Shown: positions 21,948 through 34,431, numbered from the stretch's first letter. The stretch is 64,000 bases of DNA from Canna indica (GCA_034359265.1 CP136891.1:59992001-60056000); one strand, 5' to 3'. Numbers and translations: made by a program. Notes: a model not told the origin generated them from the letters alone.

Positions 21948-22643
21948 ACCATTTTACAATGGTGTGTATGCAGTAGTTAATTGCCTTTTAATTCCATTAG
22001 TATTGGAAAAATCTTCAAATGAATTTGAGGTAAACTCTCCTCCCCTATCAGTTCATAAACACTTAATTTCTTTGCCCAGTTCTTTTTCACATCTGAATTT
22101 GAACTCTTTGAATTTATCAAAAGCTTCTTTTTTGGACTTAATGAACACTATCCATGCATATCTACTAAAGTCGTCAATGAATAAGATAAAGTAGCGATTA
22201 CCACTGTAAGATGATTCTTGAAAAGGGCCATAGAGATCCGAATGTATCAGCTCCAAAGGTTCTTTGGCTCGGAAATCAGCTTTCTTTGGGAAGGCAGTCC
22301 TACTCATCTTCCCAAGAACACAACTTCCTCAAGTGTAACCCTGATTTCCTTCAACCTGGTCTAAACCAATCACCATAGAAAGATCTTCTAGTTTCTTTAT
22401 ATAGTCAAAATTAACATGACCATATATGCAATGCCAAAGTCTGTTAACATTACACATCTCAGCTTTAAGGGCGCACTTCACCTCGTGAGGATTAAAAGAG
22501 AAAAGGTTGTTCTCAGCAACTCTAACTTTGATTAATTCAGAGGTTCTTGTGTTATCAGTATAGACAACACATGTAGTACCCTCAAACAGCAGAATGAAGC
22601 CCTCCTTCATCGGTTGACCAACACTCAGAAGACTCGAATCCAA
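21948..22643 (-). pseudogene. Copia GAG-pre-integrase and integrase core, with two in-frame stops
   Basis: The frame at 22643-22329 carries the pre-integrase zinc region (HCIYGHVNFDYIKKL, with neighbouring Cys). The frame at 22307-22053 holds the start of the integrase core: LELIHSDLYGP and FIDDFSRYAW contribute catalytic Asp residues. The core continues past a TGA replacing a usual Arg codon before TDRGGEF (near 22050) and a TAA replacing a usual Gln/His position before NGVAERRNR (near 21957). Both stops look like single C-to-T changes on the coding strand. Integrase would insert the cDNA. Confidence 0.85.
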
Positions 22644-22706
22644 ATCTGGGACAAAAAGAACATTTTCGATAGTCTTCTTTTTTTGTTCATCAACACATAT
22701 GTCTAC

Positions 22707-23786
22707 TCACCCCAAAGCTTTTCGAATGTTGCCGTCACCGAATTTCACACTGGCACTATACGGTTTGTCAAGCCTTATGAACCAGACTTCTTCAGTAGTC
22801 ATGTGGTTACTACAACCACTATCAATATACCAGATTAGGGTCTTATTTTCATGAACGCTTGCCATTAAAATGACCTCATCTTCCTTCTTTTCTTCAGCTA
22901 GGTTCGCTTGATTAACATGCTTGGCTTTTAGACGGCAAAATCTCTCAATATGGCCATATTTTTTGCAATAAAAATACTTAATTTTCCTACGATATCCAGG
23001 TTTATAGTTATTAGAATCATGTAAAGACTGACCTTTTTGATCCTTCTGTTCATTCTGATCATCATCAAAAGAGTCTTCCAAAGGAGCTTTTCCTCTGGAA
23101 TTCGAAACAGTCTTGGAGTAATACTGCTTTTGCTTTCTCTTGTCATCCCTGTGACTGGTCTTGAGAGCTTGTTCCAGCCTCTTCTCTTCATGTCATTTCA
23201 TTCTCTCAAAATGGGATAGGAGAGAACCCAACAATTCATCTGAGGTAATCACTTCAATGTCATTTCCTTCCTTGATGGCAGCAACGACATGATCGAATTT
23301 CTCTGGCATACTCCTGAGAACTTTCTCTACTATGCAAAGTTCAGTAACCTCTTCTCCGTTTTTGCGCATCTGATTAGCCATTTCTATTACCTGAGCATAG
23401 TATGCATTGATGTCTTCATCCTCACGCATGAAAAGGCTCTCGAATTGACGACGCGGAGTCTGACAATTCACTTTTTTCACCTTGGTAGTGCCTTGGAAAG
23501 TATTCTTTAGAATCAGCCACGCATCGTGAGATGTTTCAGCTGATGAGATTCTCTTGAACATTTTAGAATCGATGGCTTGCTGAATATGGCTGAGAGCCTT
23601 CGCATCTCTCTTTCTTGTTACTCGCAGAGCACTAACGGTCAAGTTTTCCTCTCAAAAACCATTACTCACCAGTTCCCACAAATCTTGAGATATGAAGAAC
23701 GTCCGCATCATGATGCTCCAGTCTTCGAACTCTATCCCATCGAACCTCGGAACTAAAGGATTTACTTGATTCACTGCTGCAGCCAT
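22707..23786 (-). pseudogene. Copia gag and protease
   Basis: The likely gag ATG is at 23786-23784, just after the primer site; it opens with PRFDG.EFEDWS, as in Copia gags. A TGA at about 23654 interrupts it. The frame 23642-23193 is the UBN2-type capsid region (RRQFESLFMREDEDINAYY). A further TGA at about 23193 follows. The frame 23081-22707 has a zinc knuckle whose first Cys is Tyr (YFYCKKYGHIERFC), then the aspartic protease site WYIDSGCSNHMT. The damaged knuckle would weaken RNA packaging. Confidence 0.88.
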
Positions 23787-23800
23787 CAGGATGAAGATTG

Positions 23801-23812
23801 GCTCTAGTACCA
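23801..23812 (-). other. Primer-binding site of the minus-strand Copia
   Basis: The minus strand reads TGGTACTAGAGC, close to the initiator tRNA-Met complement TGGTATCAGAGC used by plant LTR elements. It lies between the 5' LTR and the gag start. Confidence 0.75.
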
Positions 23813-23814
23813 AT

Positions 23815-24081
23815 TGCAGGCCAAAACATAATATAGAAACAAGAGAAAGAAGAAATCAAGAAGACAAGCTTGTGTAAAGAATCAGAAGTAGTAATTCTTA
23901 TATCGAACAAAAGATTACAAAGTTACTCCTTTTATACAAGAGCCAAGGCACTTCTTGACTTAGCAGAAAAGCGTTTGAAGTTTGAACTAAACTGAAAAGA
24001 ACAGAAAATACATAGAATAAGTAGACTCTACTTCCAGAACCACATGCGAGCTGATGAAGATATGAGTCACAGGATTTAACA
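23815..24081 (-). repeat. 5' LTR of the minus-strand Copia
   Basis: This block is about 267 bp. On the minus strand it begins TGTTAAATCC at 24081 and ends ...CA near 23815, two bases from the primer site. It contains a TATAAAAGGAG promoter motif on the minus strand (plus: CTCCTTTTATA, near 23927). Confidence 0.8.
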
Positions 24082-27000
24082 ACATCAACTAGTATCATCT
24101 TTGAAAAGTGATGTTCTGATATCCATATTGCATTTAATCCAAACCTTTGGGTACATTAAATTGATGTGGCTTGCTTCATTAAATAACATTCATCCCACAC
24201 AAGTTTGTCTTTCCTATCTAATGAATAGGACAAAGTTTTTACATGCTCTTCAATTGTTCAAGACTAGTACATCTCTTCAGGTTAATGCTGACTTTATTGT
24301 GTCCTCATCATAATTTCATTATAGATACAACTTTGTGTTCTTAAGAATCAGTTTATAACTGTTCAGGATGGGTAAGATATATCTCTGGATCTATTTAGTT
24401 TATAACTATTTATATGAACACATTTTTATGAACGCATCATGGGATCAACATTTTCATATTTGATATATTCCTTCAAGGAGGGCAATTCATTTGTGGCTTC
24501 CAGTTTATTGATATTTGCAATATTTTTTTATATTTATTCTCATCACAAATAGCTTGTTTCCATTACTGTCTTTTTTAATTAAAATCTTGTGCTTGCTATT
24601 GCTTATATACTTTAGTGCTTCTTGTGGTTTCATCCCTTCCTCCCCCATTTACCTCTTCCCCTCTCAGCTTCAATGCTCCTCTTCTCTGCATTCAACTTAG
24701 AAGGCCAATACTTCAGGGACCCTTCCAAGCAAATGAAGGTGAACTACTTGGAGTACAACATCAACAAGGAAGAGACAACTATTTAGATTTTAGACGATAA
24801 CTGTGTCTCATGGCATATCCTTTAATCATATTTACAGTAACATGAACTCTACAGTCTCATGGTATCATAAATGCAGTTACCATGAACTCTACAGTCACTG
24901 AGTTATTCAAGTCTTCAGCTTAATCTTCTTAGATTTATTTTCTGTAGGTATCTTTTCATTACCTTATTAATGTTTTCTATAGGATGCATGGACTGAATTA
25001 GGTCGTCCTTGTGGAATCCATCAAAAGCAGGTCAGTAATTCTGCTGTTTGGATTATGATTTAACTATGATTAATCATTCAAAGAGTACACTATAAGGATT
25101 CTTGTGCATCTTTTATTTTTTTCAAAAATATTGCTCAAATTTCCAAAGAATGAAAATGTTGCTGAAATCTACGGTCATGAATTTTAGTGCTTCATGGATT
25201 AATGTATGCCAGGTCTGAATCAAGCTTACCAATACTTTAAAATGAAAATGGAGAGAAGAACCTATTGTAGTAATTGAATCATCATATATTACAAGTCTGA
25301 GTAGTGCTTCAATTTGCAGGAAACTAGAAAATACTACCTTAGCCAACTTCTGGTATTTGGAGGACAAACTAGTGGTTAAAGTCTATAGTTTAGAGCTAAA
25401 TTTGATGAAAGTTTTGATTCACAAATAGATATGATGGGTCATAGTTGTTTTATTCGTATCCAAACTTAGCTATCTTAAATCTTACACGTCATTGCTATAA
25501 GAATAATTAAGAACTGATTTTAACATTTTAATGAGTTAAGACTTGGTAAATTACCAAAATTGAGAATTTGGTTCGATTTTCAAAAGTTTCTTCACCTTTA
25601 TTTAGTCATGTAGAAATGTAACAGTGTATTAGATATAAATTTGAAGAAAAAACTAAGAACAATTAAGAGCTCAATTGCTTGTTATTTCAACCATTTTTTT
25701 ATCAAGTTGTTTCAGTTTGAAACACATGAAAACTTTACTCCACAAGGGTCATTTGCACTTCTTAAATTTTAACCAAGGGTTAATTATACTTTCCTAGCTA
25801 GGTAAGACAATCACCATGATGGGCACCAACACCAAAATTTGCAGACACAAAATTCTCCTCCTGGATCAAATTTTGATAATAAAAGTGTTTTGCCTAGAAA
25901 ATTCAAATTTACTTCTCTCCTAAACAAAAATGGTGAACTCAATGGTTTATTAGCTGGAGGGTTTAGGGACTCACTGCAAAACAAAAATGTTTAGGTCTGG
26001 AAAATCTAAAGGAATATTATACTACATCTATCTGAACCCATGGGCGCATTGTCTTTTTATATTTGATTATCAAATATCAACTACACATTTGGTGAGATGT
26101 GCAAGCTTTTTTACGGTACTCATAGTCCACCAAATTCTTGAATTAATTCAAAATACCAAGCTTAATTTGCATGAGATTGAAAATACTTGAAACTTAACTT
26201 TGATCCTTCTGTTGTATCATTAGTCTTAATTAGAGTCCATAGCTTTTTACGTAAGGATAGTGCTTTTATTTTGTTCTTCAACTTGGCCCTTTTTTAGTTG
26301 TTCGGTTGTTTGAAATACAGATGTGATGACCTTATTATTGTTATGGTTCTAATAGAAATTTATTAGAAGTTAAGGTTTAGTATCCATTTACATAGCTCAT
26401 GTTCTTTCTAAACTTTTTAGTCATGTTTGCAGGACATGCTAAAACTCTCAACTTTGTTGTTCTAAAGCTAGAGTAGATCAAATATGCTATATCTCCAAGT
26501 TCTATTATTATTAATATAGTAAGTTGCCTTAGTGTTAAAATTGTTTGCTTTGGCATGAACATGTTATTACTAACAGAGTTGCTTCCAACATGTGTTCTGC
26601 TTCTTTTTCAGTTATAAGCTATTATGTAAGTTGTTTCATTGTTAGGTAAAGTAGGAGAAGTTGATTTTCAAGGAATTCTGGTTACCAATGATCTTTTAAG
26701 TCATATATTAATGTCTCATGATTCTTATAGTTAGTTAATATTTTTAGGTAAATATGTCATTGGAATTGTTAAACAATTAATATTTCATTTGAATAGATAT
26801 CTCCGTCATAGAAACATTTGAATAGATATGGGAATGAAGTGGGCCATTGGTCAATAGACAAATCCTTATCTGTCGATCCTTAGAAATGCCTGTTAATGAG
26901 TGTGTTTAAGGCTTAGGCAATTAAAACTCCAGCACTTCTAATCAAGATTCCTAATACATTTGCAACTCGTTTTTATATTTTCATTACATATCATACTTAA

Positions 27001-27524
27001 TTAGTAGTAATAATTTTGGAAACTTTATCCCCTTTTTTTTATAGAAAAGAATTCTTGAATGAATAAGTACATAAGATACTGCTCATAAATAGTGAATGGT
27101 AGATCATTAACTGTTGCATTTTTATTTTGCACATTATATGTTTTTATAATAGCTTTTTATTAGCTTTTTTAGCTTCTACTTTTTAAACTAGAGACTTCAA
27201 TTTCAGAATATGTCTATCATAAATCCATTTGATGCATGTGCTTGTAATTCCAGGATACAAGCCGAAACAGTTGATGGAAAAATAGTTCTGGCACATAATG
27301 GGGAACCCTATTCTTTTATTTTTGGTAAATCTGAGGTTAGTAAAAGCTCTATCTAGTATTTTGGTTTTGTTACCTTAACTTTAGACTGCAGTGTCTAGCT
27401 GCCTGAAATTTTAAGCATCAATTATCTTAATAACCATGTTTAGTTTCTAGCTCATTTAACATCCTTTTTCTAACTTTCTCTTGTTGCTGACTTCAAATCA
27501 GCTAGATGCTAAAATAATTTGCAG
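24082..27524. other. Anonymous intergenic DNA
   Basis: About 3.4 kb of AT-rich sequence. A possible exon-like stretch at 27256-27336 (between a CAG acceptor and GTTAGT) reads IQAETVDGKIVLAHNGEPY; I do not recognise it. Open frames at 24101-24313 and 24515-24800 show no family features. Confidence 0.5.
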
Positions 27525-27890
27525 ATTTGGACATATTACCACAAGGTGCTGCCAAGGGTCAAGCTCTTGCTTAATTGCTCAAAAAGTTCAAGGCAGTGGA
27601 AAACCTCCAACTAACACTTGTTTGTGGTGATTTTGGGAATGATTCAGCATTCCAGATGTTCACGGTGTCATGGTTAGTTTCTAAAAGAGATTTTTAAATG
27701 ATTACTCTACTTTTTGTGGTAATATTCTTAATAAACATCCATAACAAATTTGTATTCTCAACCTTTTGATCAATTATTTAAAACTTAAGTCTTTAGAGAA
27801 GACATAATCCATTAACTTGTATCCCTAACACCTTTCAGGTCAGCAATGCCCAGGAGGAGTTGCTGCAATGACATGCTCAAAATGCAAAAG
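27525..27890 (+). pseudogene. SPP: Sucrose-phosphate phosphatase pseudogene fragment
   Basis: Two exons of the HAD-type sucrose-6-phosphate phosphatase are visible. The first, 27525-27672 after a CAG acceptor, reads DLDILPQGAAKGQALA, a TAA, LLKKFKA, LVCGDFGND, and after a frameshift IPDVHGVM, ending at GTTAGT. The second starts at 27839 after TTTCAG and reads VSNAQEELLQ, a TGA in place of Trp, then HAQNAK. In the intact enzyme this region supplies the Lys and Asp motifs (KGQALAYLL and GDSGND) of phosphate release in sucrose synthesis. Two stops, a frameshift and a Ser-to-Phe change in GDSGND make it non-functional. The retained intron shows it came from genomic DNA. No other exons were found. 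Confidence 0.85.
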
Positions 27891-28240
27891 TGGCCTAATT
27901 ATATTCATCTTTATTCCACTTTAAATTTTGTGGGCACTCTGTTCTGAAGTCTTCTTGGAAATTCCTACAATTTTTCTATGTTGTGTTATCTTTCTTTACA
28001 GTGTTAGCTTTACATGTTAACAACTTTAGGTGTTTGATTGGACGAAATGGAATAAATAATGAGAACACTATTTTCCAACTTCTTTTTGTTTTCCTGAGAA
28101 CAATATTTCTTGAGATCAATATTTTAATATCTATAATATAATATAACATATATTAATTCATTTTAATATATAATATTATATATATTTAAATTATATATAT
28201 TAATTTTATATTATATATTAATATTTGGGACGCAAAGACA

Positions 28241-28615
28241 TATACATCATGAATATTAGTTGGGAGACGCTTTTAGTAAAAGCATTGCGAGTTGCATTGG
28301 AGATGCATCTAAAAAGCATCTCCGCTAGAGATCACCGACGCTAGGCCTTTCTGTCTTGAATAAGCAAGTTTTATAGGAGACGCACCTAAAAAGCGTCTTC
28401 GTCGAAAATCACTAATGCGAAGCTTTTAGTAAAAACATCGTGAGTTGCATTAGAGGCGCAACTAAAAAGCGTCTTCGCCATAAATCACCGACGTTAGACC
28501 TTTGCGTCTCAAAAATTATTGGGAAGACAATGATCTGAGATGCTTGTAAGTAGCATCGGGAGATAATTAGTCACGCAAAAAAGCATCCTTAAGAGACAAA
28601 AAGATGTCTCCATTT
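28241..28615. repeat. Array of AGACGCTTTT / AAAAGCGTCT repeats
   Basis: Two diverged units of about 165 bp (from TAGTAAAAGCATTGCGAG near 28276 and TAGTAAAAACATCGTGAG near 28428) contain short inverted words such as GGAGACGC and AAAAAGCGTCTTCG. This resembles a subterminal repeat array of a CACTA- or MULE-type element. No terminal CACTA motif or target copy is identified. Confidence 0.6.
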
Positions 28616-28659
28616 GTTATATTTGTAATAATGCTTGTGTGGGATGATTATGTAGAAGC

Positions 28660-29010
28660 ATTTGATCTCTTCTTTCTCTTGTTCTTTAATTAAGAGCAAT
28701 TCTTCTTAATCCGACCCTTCTCTCGGCACAAATAGCAAATGACTTTCCTCTTTCACCCTTTTTAGTTGCTCCTTTGACTAGAAGCACTTTGGGCATCAAA
28801 ATCATAGTTAGCATTGGAGGAATGACCATTATCATCACTACTCTCAACAAATGTTGTAAGTTCTTTGGTTTTGGTGAAATCATATAACATATTTCAACTA
28901 GCCCAAACATCAAAAGCGGAGATGCAATGCATGATCTTTTCAAATATATCATTTTTTATGCAATTCTTAGCCATTGCATTTAACATAAGCAAATCATTTT
29001 TGTTCTGGAG
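28660..29010 (-). pseudogene. Copia gag remnant
   Basis: On the minus strand, MAKNCIKNDI and KIMHCISAFDVWASL resemble a UBN2-type gag. Further on, VICYLCREKGRIKKNCS is a zinc knuckle with Arg in place of His. Frames shift between the pieces and no LTR is seen nearby. Confidence 0.55.
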
Positions 29011-30794
29011 TCCATACAATCTATCTCAACCTTAGGTTCAATGTATTGAGTTTTTACACAGCAATAAACAAACATTCTTTAGCCCCTATTGAAATTGGGC
29101 TCTACGGCTTTCAGAATCTTCCATTCTTTAGCCCCACATTATCTTCTTACAACTTAGCTCTCAAGAGACCGACCCCTTTCAGCCCCACATATAAACCTTC
29201 ATGGTAAAACACAATAAAGGTATTAATCTTTTATAGTTATTTACATAATTTTCTTGGTTCTAGATTCAATTTGAGTCGAAATTGAAATTGGGTTTTTGTT
29301 TATTTGTGGAATGATTGCAACAAAAGATTGTAATCAAAGTTGTCGTGAATGGCCAAAAGTCATGCTCCAAATCCTTGAAGATTTTAGTTGGGGTTTTAGG
29401 TAATTAAACAGAGTAGAATGAATAAAATTTCATCGAAAATTGAGAAATAGAATTCAATTTTGTTGATGGGTTCGACTCAATCTCTATATCCAATGACAAC
29501 ATTGCAATAGTTCGACGTGCTATTTCGTATACACCGCCTTATTCGTACACCAAAGATATTTACGAACTTGTTGGCGATTCATTGATCTCTCAATCTTTTC
29601 TCGTCGGTGTTATGGATTAACTTCATTTCTTGTTAATAGTGTTTTATTTTGCTTTTGTTTACTTCGTTTCAATTATTTAATTAAACAATTAGAGTTTAAT
29701 TGTGTCACTTATGATGATGTTAATCAGATTCTTTCTTAGTGCTTCCAAATATCATCGACCGTTAATGGCATTTCTTTTCCTTTTTTTCTTTTTTTTTCTA
29801 ATTATTGATATTATGTTCGAATATATTGATCTAACTTTTTTAAAGTTTTAATGGGGTATTTTGTGCATTTTGTCTCACAAATGTTTTGATCTAATGAGAG
29901 AATGTTCGAATGTAGTTTGAGATGCTTCTATTTTTGCTAGAATACTCATTTATTGTTTCTGGTGGCCAGAAGTTGTAGGTCAGTGGAATAGATTCGGGTG
30001 CTAAAAGTTGTGGGTATCAAGAAGAAGAGGAAGAGAAGAGGGACTTGTTTATTTTTTTTTTATTTTTTTTTTCATGTCTACCACATCAGCAAAGTGATTT
30101 GCCACGTGTGCATTGCTTGGATCTGATGTGGCCATTTTTTATTGGTTAATTTATACTCGGTTTGCCATGTCATATTTCTATTTGCCAAAGTCACATTTTC
30201 ATCCCAGAAAAGGGTAAATGTATACACTTTTTGGTAGATTAAGGGCAAACTGGGCTAAAAAAAAGTATGAGGGTAAATCCATCCTATTTTCTATAGTTTG
30301 GGAGCAAAAATGCCCCTTAACCCTTGAGTAAATACAAGCTCTAGTTACCAAACTCTAGAGGGGAAAACAAAGTAATAAAAGAAAACCACACTGAATATGT
30401 TGGGAGAAATTATGCTCGAGTAAAAAAGAGGGAGGACTTGATTTTAGAGATCTAGAAAGCTTAATTTAGCATTATTAACAAAACAAAGTTGGAAACTGTT
30501 GGCACATCTCAATACTCAATTAGCCAAAGTGCTCAAGGGAATACTTTCATATAGGCTCTACCTTGGATGCTTCTTTATGCTTCAAACCTATTTTGATCCT
30601 CGGGTACCTTCTTCATAATTTGTCTTACCATAATCTAAAGGAAATAATATTAATCATAATACTTTTCTGGTTAAAGATCTCATAAATAAAGATGAAAAGG
30701 AAGGAATGGATGCAAGTACAGTGGAAAGTTCTTTTGATGAAAGTGATGTAACTCTCATTCTGTCTACCTCTATCTAAATCAAATATTTAGGATC
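29011..30794. other. Anonymous intergenic DNA
   Basis: No gene is supportable. The stretch 30100-30330 has wording common in plant repeats (GGGTAAATCCATCC, GCAAAAATGCCCCTTAA) but no boundaries. Confidence 0.5.
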
Positions 30795-31250
30795 TTGTTG
30801 TTTGGCATATCTGGGTATCATATATCAAGGCAACTGCTTTACTCTAAAGTCAAATTTTCTGATACCATTGAAAAGTTGAACTGCACCAAAATATGGAAAT
30901 TACATCTAAAACATAAGTTGTATATTTTTATATGGAAATTGTTGCATAACATTGTCTGTAGGACAAGTTTTCCAAAATAGATTTCCTTCAATGGTCATGG
31001 TTTGTTGCTTCTACAGAGCGCAAGGAATGGTGGAGCATTTCTATTTATTTTTTTTTGCAGTGTGGCTATGCATCTCATATGTGGTGCTTAACTAATATCA
31101 ATTAAGTGCCTGATAACTCTAAATAATTTTGTTGATGTTTGGAACTGTTTTGTGCATAACATAAGGCATGCACAGAACGGAGATGAACTAATTAATTTTC
31201 AATTTACTTGCTTTGGAATATATGGAAAACAAGGAATGAACATCTTTCAA
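30795..31250 (+). pseudogene. LINE reverse-transcriptase C-terminal remnant
   Basis: The frame at 30795-30980 has IWKLHLKHKLYIFIWKLLHN, the zinc-binding domain that follows plant LINE reverse transcriptases (zf-RVT). About 200 bp on, another frame reads LLWNIWKTRNEHL, the usual continuation. Stops and shifts separate them. There is no endonuclease or RT core nearby. Confidence 0.7.
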
Positions 31251-32564
31251 CGCAAGTATACCACTGTAACTGATCTTATACAAAAGTGTCTCTCCTAAAA
31301 AATGAGTATGAACAAGCAAACATGCAAAACAATGACTTTTTATGTAGAGAAAGAGACCAAAATAATGGAAGTAGATGTTTCAAATACTAGATCGGATGTC
31401 ATTACAATACATTTGTATCAATATCATAGGATAACTAGAAACAAGTCAGACAAAAAGTCTTGACATCTAATCATCATAATAAAAGTCTAACAACAACGAA
31501 AGACTAGATACATAGTCATTTAGGAAATATCATACATTTGAATCCAATCTAAGCAGGGATATAGTTCAGATCAAAACTCAGATATCAGTAAAGTTTTGGT
31601 CATCTGCAAATACGAGAAAACACAATTAAGTGACGGTATTCAAATCATCCATGATACAAATATATCTGAACATATATATATAACTAAGGCAAGTGGAATT
31701 AGAAGAGTGTACACAACTAAAAACTAAAATAACCAGTCCCTGAAATTGAGACATGACTAGAAAAACTTTTTTTTCCCACAAAATACAAGCAATATAACAA
31801 AACTGTGATTTTATAAAGCCAGGAGCATTCTATAGCAGAAATCCACGCAGAGATATAATTAAAGATTTTAAACAATTAGTTAACTAGGTCTGAATACCAA
31901 ATCATCCCTGTTTTTCCTGAAGAGGTAAATTGTAGTGTCACCATTGCCACGATAGCGGTATACTTTAGATTGATAAACCTGGACTTTTCTAGAAATTGTG
32001 TCTTCAGCCTCAAATGTGACTTGATACAAACTAAATCCACATGCGTTGGCTTAAATAACCTTCATATATTGCAAGTTTGTATCATTCTGTATAATTACAA
32101 AAGAGCATTTACCTAAAACCATAACATGGATAGGGGTGGCAATTGGAATCGGTTAACCGATCCGCAAAATCTAGTTTTGGGTAGGCAATTTGAGGTCCGA
32201 TTTCGATTTTGTTTAGTAAAATTCAAGAACCATTTTAAACCAGATCAGTTTCGGTTATCGGGTCATGGATAACTGGTTATAAAATTTCGGTTTCGGTTAC
32301 CGATTATCCGCGGTTCACCGGTAGCTGAAACCTCGGCAAGTCATTTTGAAGATTGTAATAGAGTCTCATTGAGACAATTCCATCTCGTCCTCGAACTGAT
32401 TGACTGCGCAATTCGTAGAAATCGCAGAGCTCGAAGAGACGATTCCATCTTTCAATGAAGGTAACTCTCATTGCTTATTCATCATTTCCTCTTTCTTAAA
32501 AGGAATCATCTCCTTGTAGTTTTTCCCTTTTTCTTCTATAGAAAAGGAGATAGGTTTCTATAGA

Positions 32565-32779
32565 TCTGCAAATGTTGCAAACTTCTCTAAGCCACCTGAA
32601 AAGCTTTCTTATCCTCAGCAAGTTGGTATGCAACCTTCTGATGATTCCTAATGAATGTTTTTTGTTTGGACTCCTACTCTACAATTTCTGGTTGAGGTAC
32701 AAGATTTGTCTTTTTTGGATCTGTAGTTGTTGCTTGCACTGGGGTCATCTGGTCTCGTTATAGTACAGTTATAAAACCT
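32565..32779 (+). pseudogene. MPC: Captured fragment of a mitochondrial pyruvate carrier gene
   Basis: Two exons flank a 101-bp GT-AG intron (32626-32726). The first reads SANVANFSKPPEKLSYPQQV. The second reads VACTGVIWSRYSTVIKP and ends at a GTAAGT donor (32780). These are signature stretches of plant MPC proteins, which form the pyruvate importer of the mitochondrial inner membrane. Only the central part is present: the FWAPTFKW segment before and the NWNLFSVN segment after are not seen. The intact intron shows capture from genomic DNA, not from mRNA. No start codon in frame belongs to it. Confidence 0.85.
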
Positions 32780-33507
32780 GTAAGTTCTTCTCTTATGCTT
32801 TGTTAAATTTCTTAATTGCCACAATCTGTAATGCACATTTATACTCGTGTAAGCTAAAACCTATAGTTAAGTAGCCTGACAAATAGCACACCTAGATGCA
32901 TTGTCAACACATGAAACGAGGGCAGAAATGAGTGTTTGGTGTAGTCTGTAGTTATGGTTGCTCATTCACTATCATATGATTGTTTTTTATGGTAACATTT
33001 GCAGCATGAGAAATGATCTCTCAAAATATTGATATCCTTGTTAAGCAGATTCATGATATCATGGCAAAGATGTGAATTCCTATTTACTATGAATTGCTAT
33101 TTTAGACTATTTATCAATCTTTAGGATTTAACAGCTTTACTCTTGTAAAACTGAAGCATCAAGTGCATTTTTGGCACACTTTGTACATTTAAAATGTTAA
33201 ATAGAAGATGCTATAATCCATTTCAAGTTGTACTGAATAAAACTATGAGCTAGTTGTGTAATTTCTTGCTGCATCCATTGTCAAACCTTTGTAGGATAAT
33301 GTTCATTGACACTAATATCACCAGTTAATCCACTGTTTGCTTTATAATCTCAAAACTACCATTTCATAACAATATATGAAGAAAATCTCGTGTTGCTATT
33401 GTTATCATTATCCTTTATCTCTGTTGCTGTAATTAATCCTACAATTAAAACTAAAACTTCCTTCATCCTACATTAATTCAGGGACGATTATTAATCCTAC
33501 AATTGAA

Positions 33508-34431
33508 ACTGATCTTAAGAAGTACATCAGAAGCTTTTGTTCGAACCATGAGAGAATACTACCCAAAACTGTCAAGGTAAGAACACCATGAGATTTTTCG
33601 TACTTGTTATGTTCTTACTCTGGAAGTCTTTCTCTTCTTGATTATTGTCTTGCTAGAGTGAATAAGAACATAATGTTGGTTATTCAAGACTGAAGCAGTA
33701 GTTTACTTAATGAAGTACCGTAACAATTCCACAAACAAATTTGTTTGGATACTCAAGTTTCTGCATTAAGATGGTCACTGCTGATATTCTTTAGTTTTTC
33801 TTAATATATTTATGCAATATCTATTATTCAACCGGCAATTATATGAATTGTTCCGCTGAGATACTCGGGGGTAAGCGATTCTTCATCCAAAGTGATCCTT
33901 TTCTTTTCTTTCCACTTTAAATGTGTTGTTTACCTATTAGATTACTGATGCAGGCTACTTGGAAATCCAAACGAAGACATTGGCTTGGAGTAGGCAAATT
34001 ATCCAATTGGCATGAGTATCCTCAGTGGAAACCAAAGAGTCTGGCATCAGCTGTTCTTGGTCTTGATGCCGATGGTTTAGATCTGCTCTCAGTGAGTAGA
34101 GATAATAGTTATCCGTCATTTGGCAATTTAACTTATTATTTCTTATACAACTTCTGTAAAATAAAGGGGTCAAATTTGAGCACACAAGTAAACTTATTAA
34201 GTGATATCATACTGACCATATATCCAAATGTATTGAGCTAAATTTGATACTAATTAGCATGAATTAGTTTGTGTTAGAATATATTCTAGTATTGGTTTCT
34301 TTGGAGCATTTTTTAATCTTTTACTTTTATGCTTGCAGAAGATGTTGCAGTACGAGCCATCAAAACGAATTTCAGCTAAGAAAGCTATGAACCACCCTTA
34401 TTTCAATGATGTAAACAAGGCCCTTTATTGA
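33508..34431 (+). pseudogene. CDKB2: Captured fragment of a B2-type cyclin-dependent kinase gene
   Basis: Three exons in order. To 33576 before GTAAGA: ETDLKKYIRSF and ILPKTVK. About 33954-34091 before GTGAGT: LLGNPNEDI, then after a 1-nt shift GVGKLSNWHEYPQWKPKSLA and LDADGLDLLS. 34339-34431 after [36 protein letters not shown] and TGA. CDKB2 drives G2/M entry. The fragment lacks the ATP-binding lobe and the exons with HRD and DFG-equivalent catalytic motifs, so it is not a kinase. NHE and FNDVNK wording is closer to the monocot type, from memory. Confidence 0.88.

Larger units (their letters stand above)
19871..24081 (-). mobile_element. Copia LTR retrotransposon, nearly complete but inactive
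   Basis: This is a minus-strand Ty1/Copia element: right (5') LTR 23815-24081, primer site, gag, protease, integrase, RT, RNase H, polypurine tract, left (3') LTR ending at 20028. The domain order gag-PR-INT-RT-RH defines Copia. It carries several independent stops and frameshifts but keeps the RT YVDD box. I could not find a matching 5-bp target copy for the ACATC that follows 24081, partly because the outer left LTR is not clearly preserved. Confidence 0.9.

Noticed and set aside
32639..32700. An open stretch reading like WTPTLQF, resembling the MPC FWAPTFKW motif
   Set aside because: It lies inside the GT-AG intron between the two MPC exons, in the wrong order for the protein. I treat it as chance.
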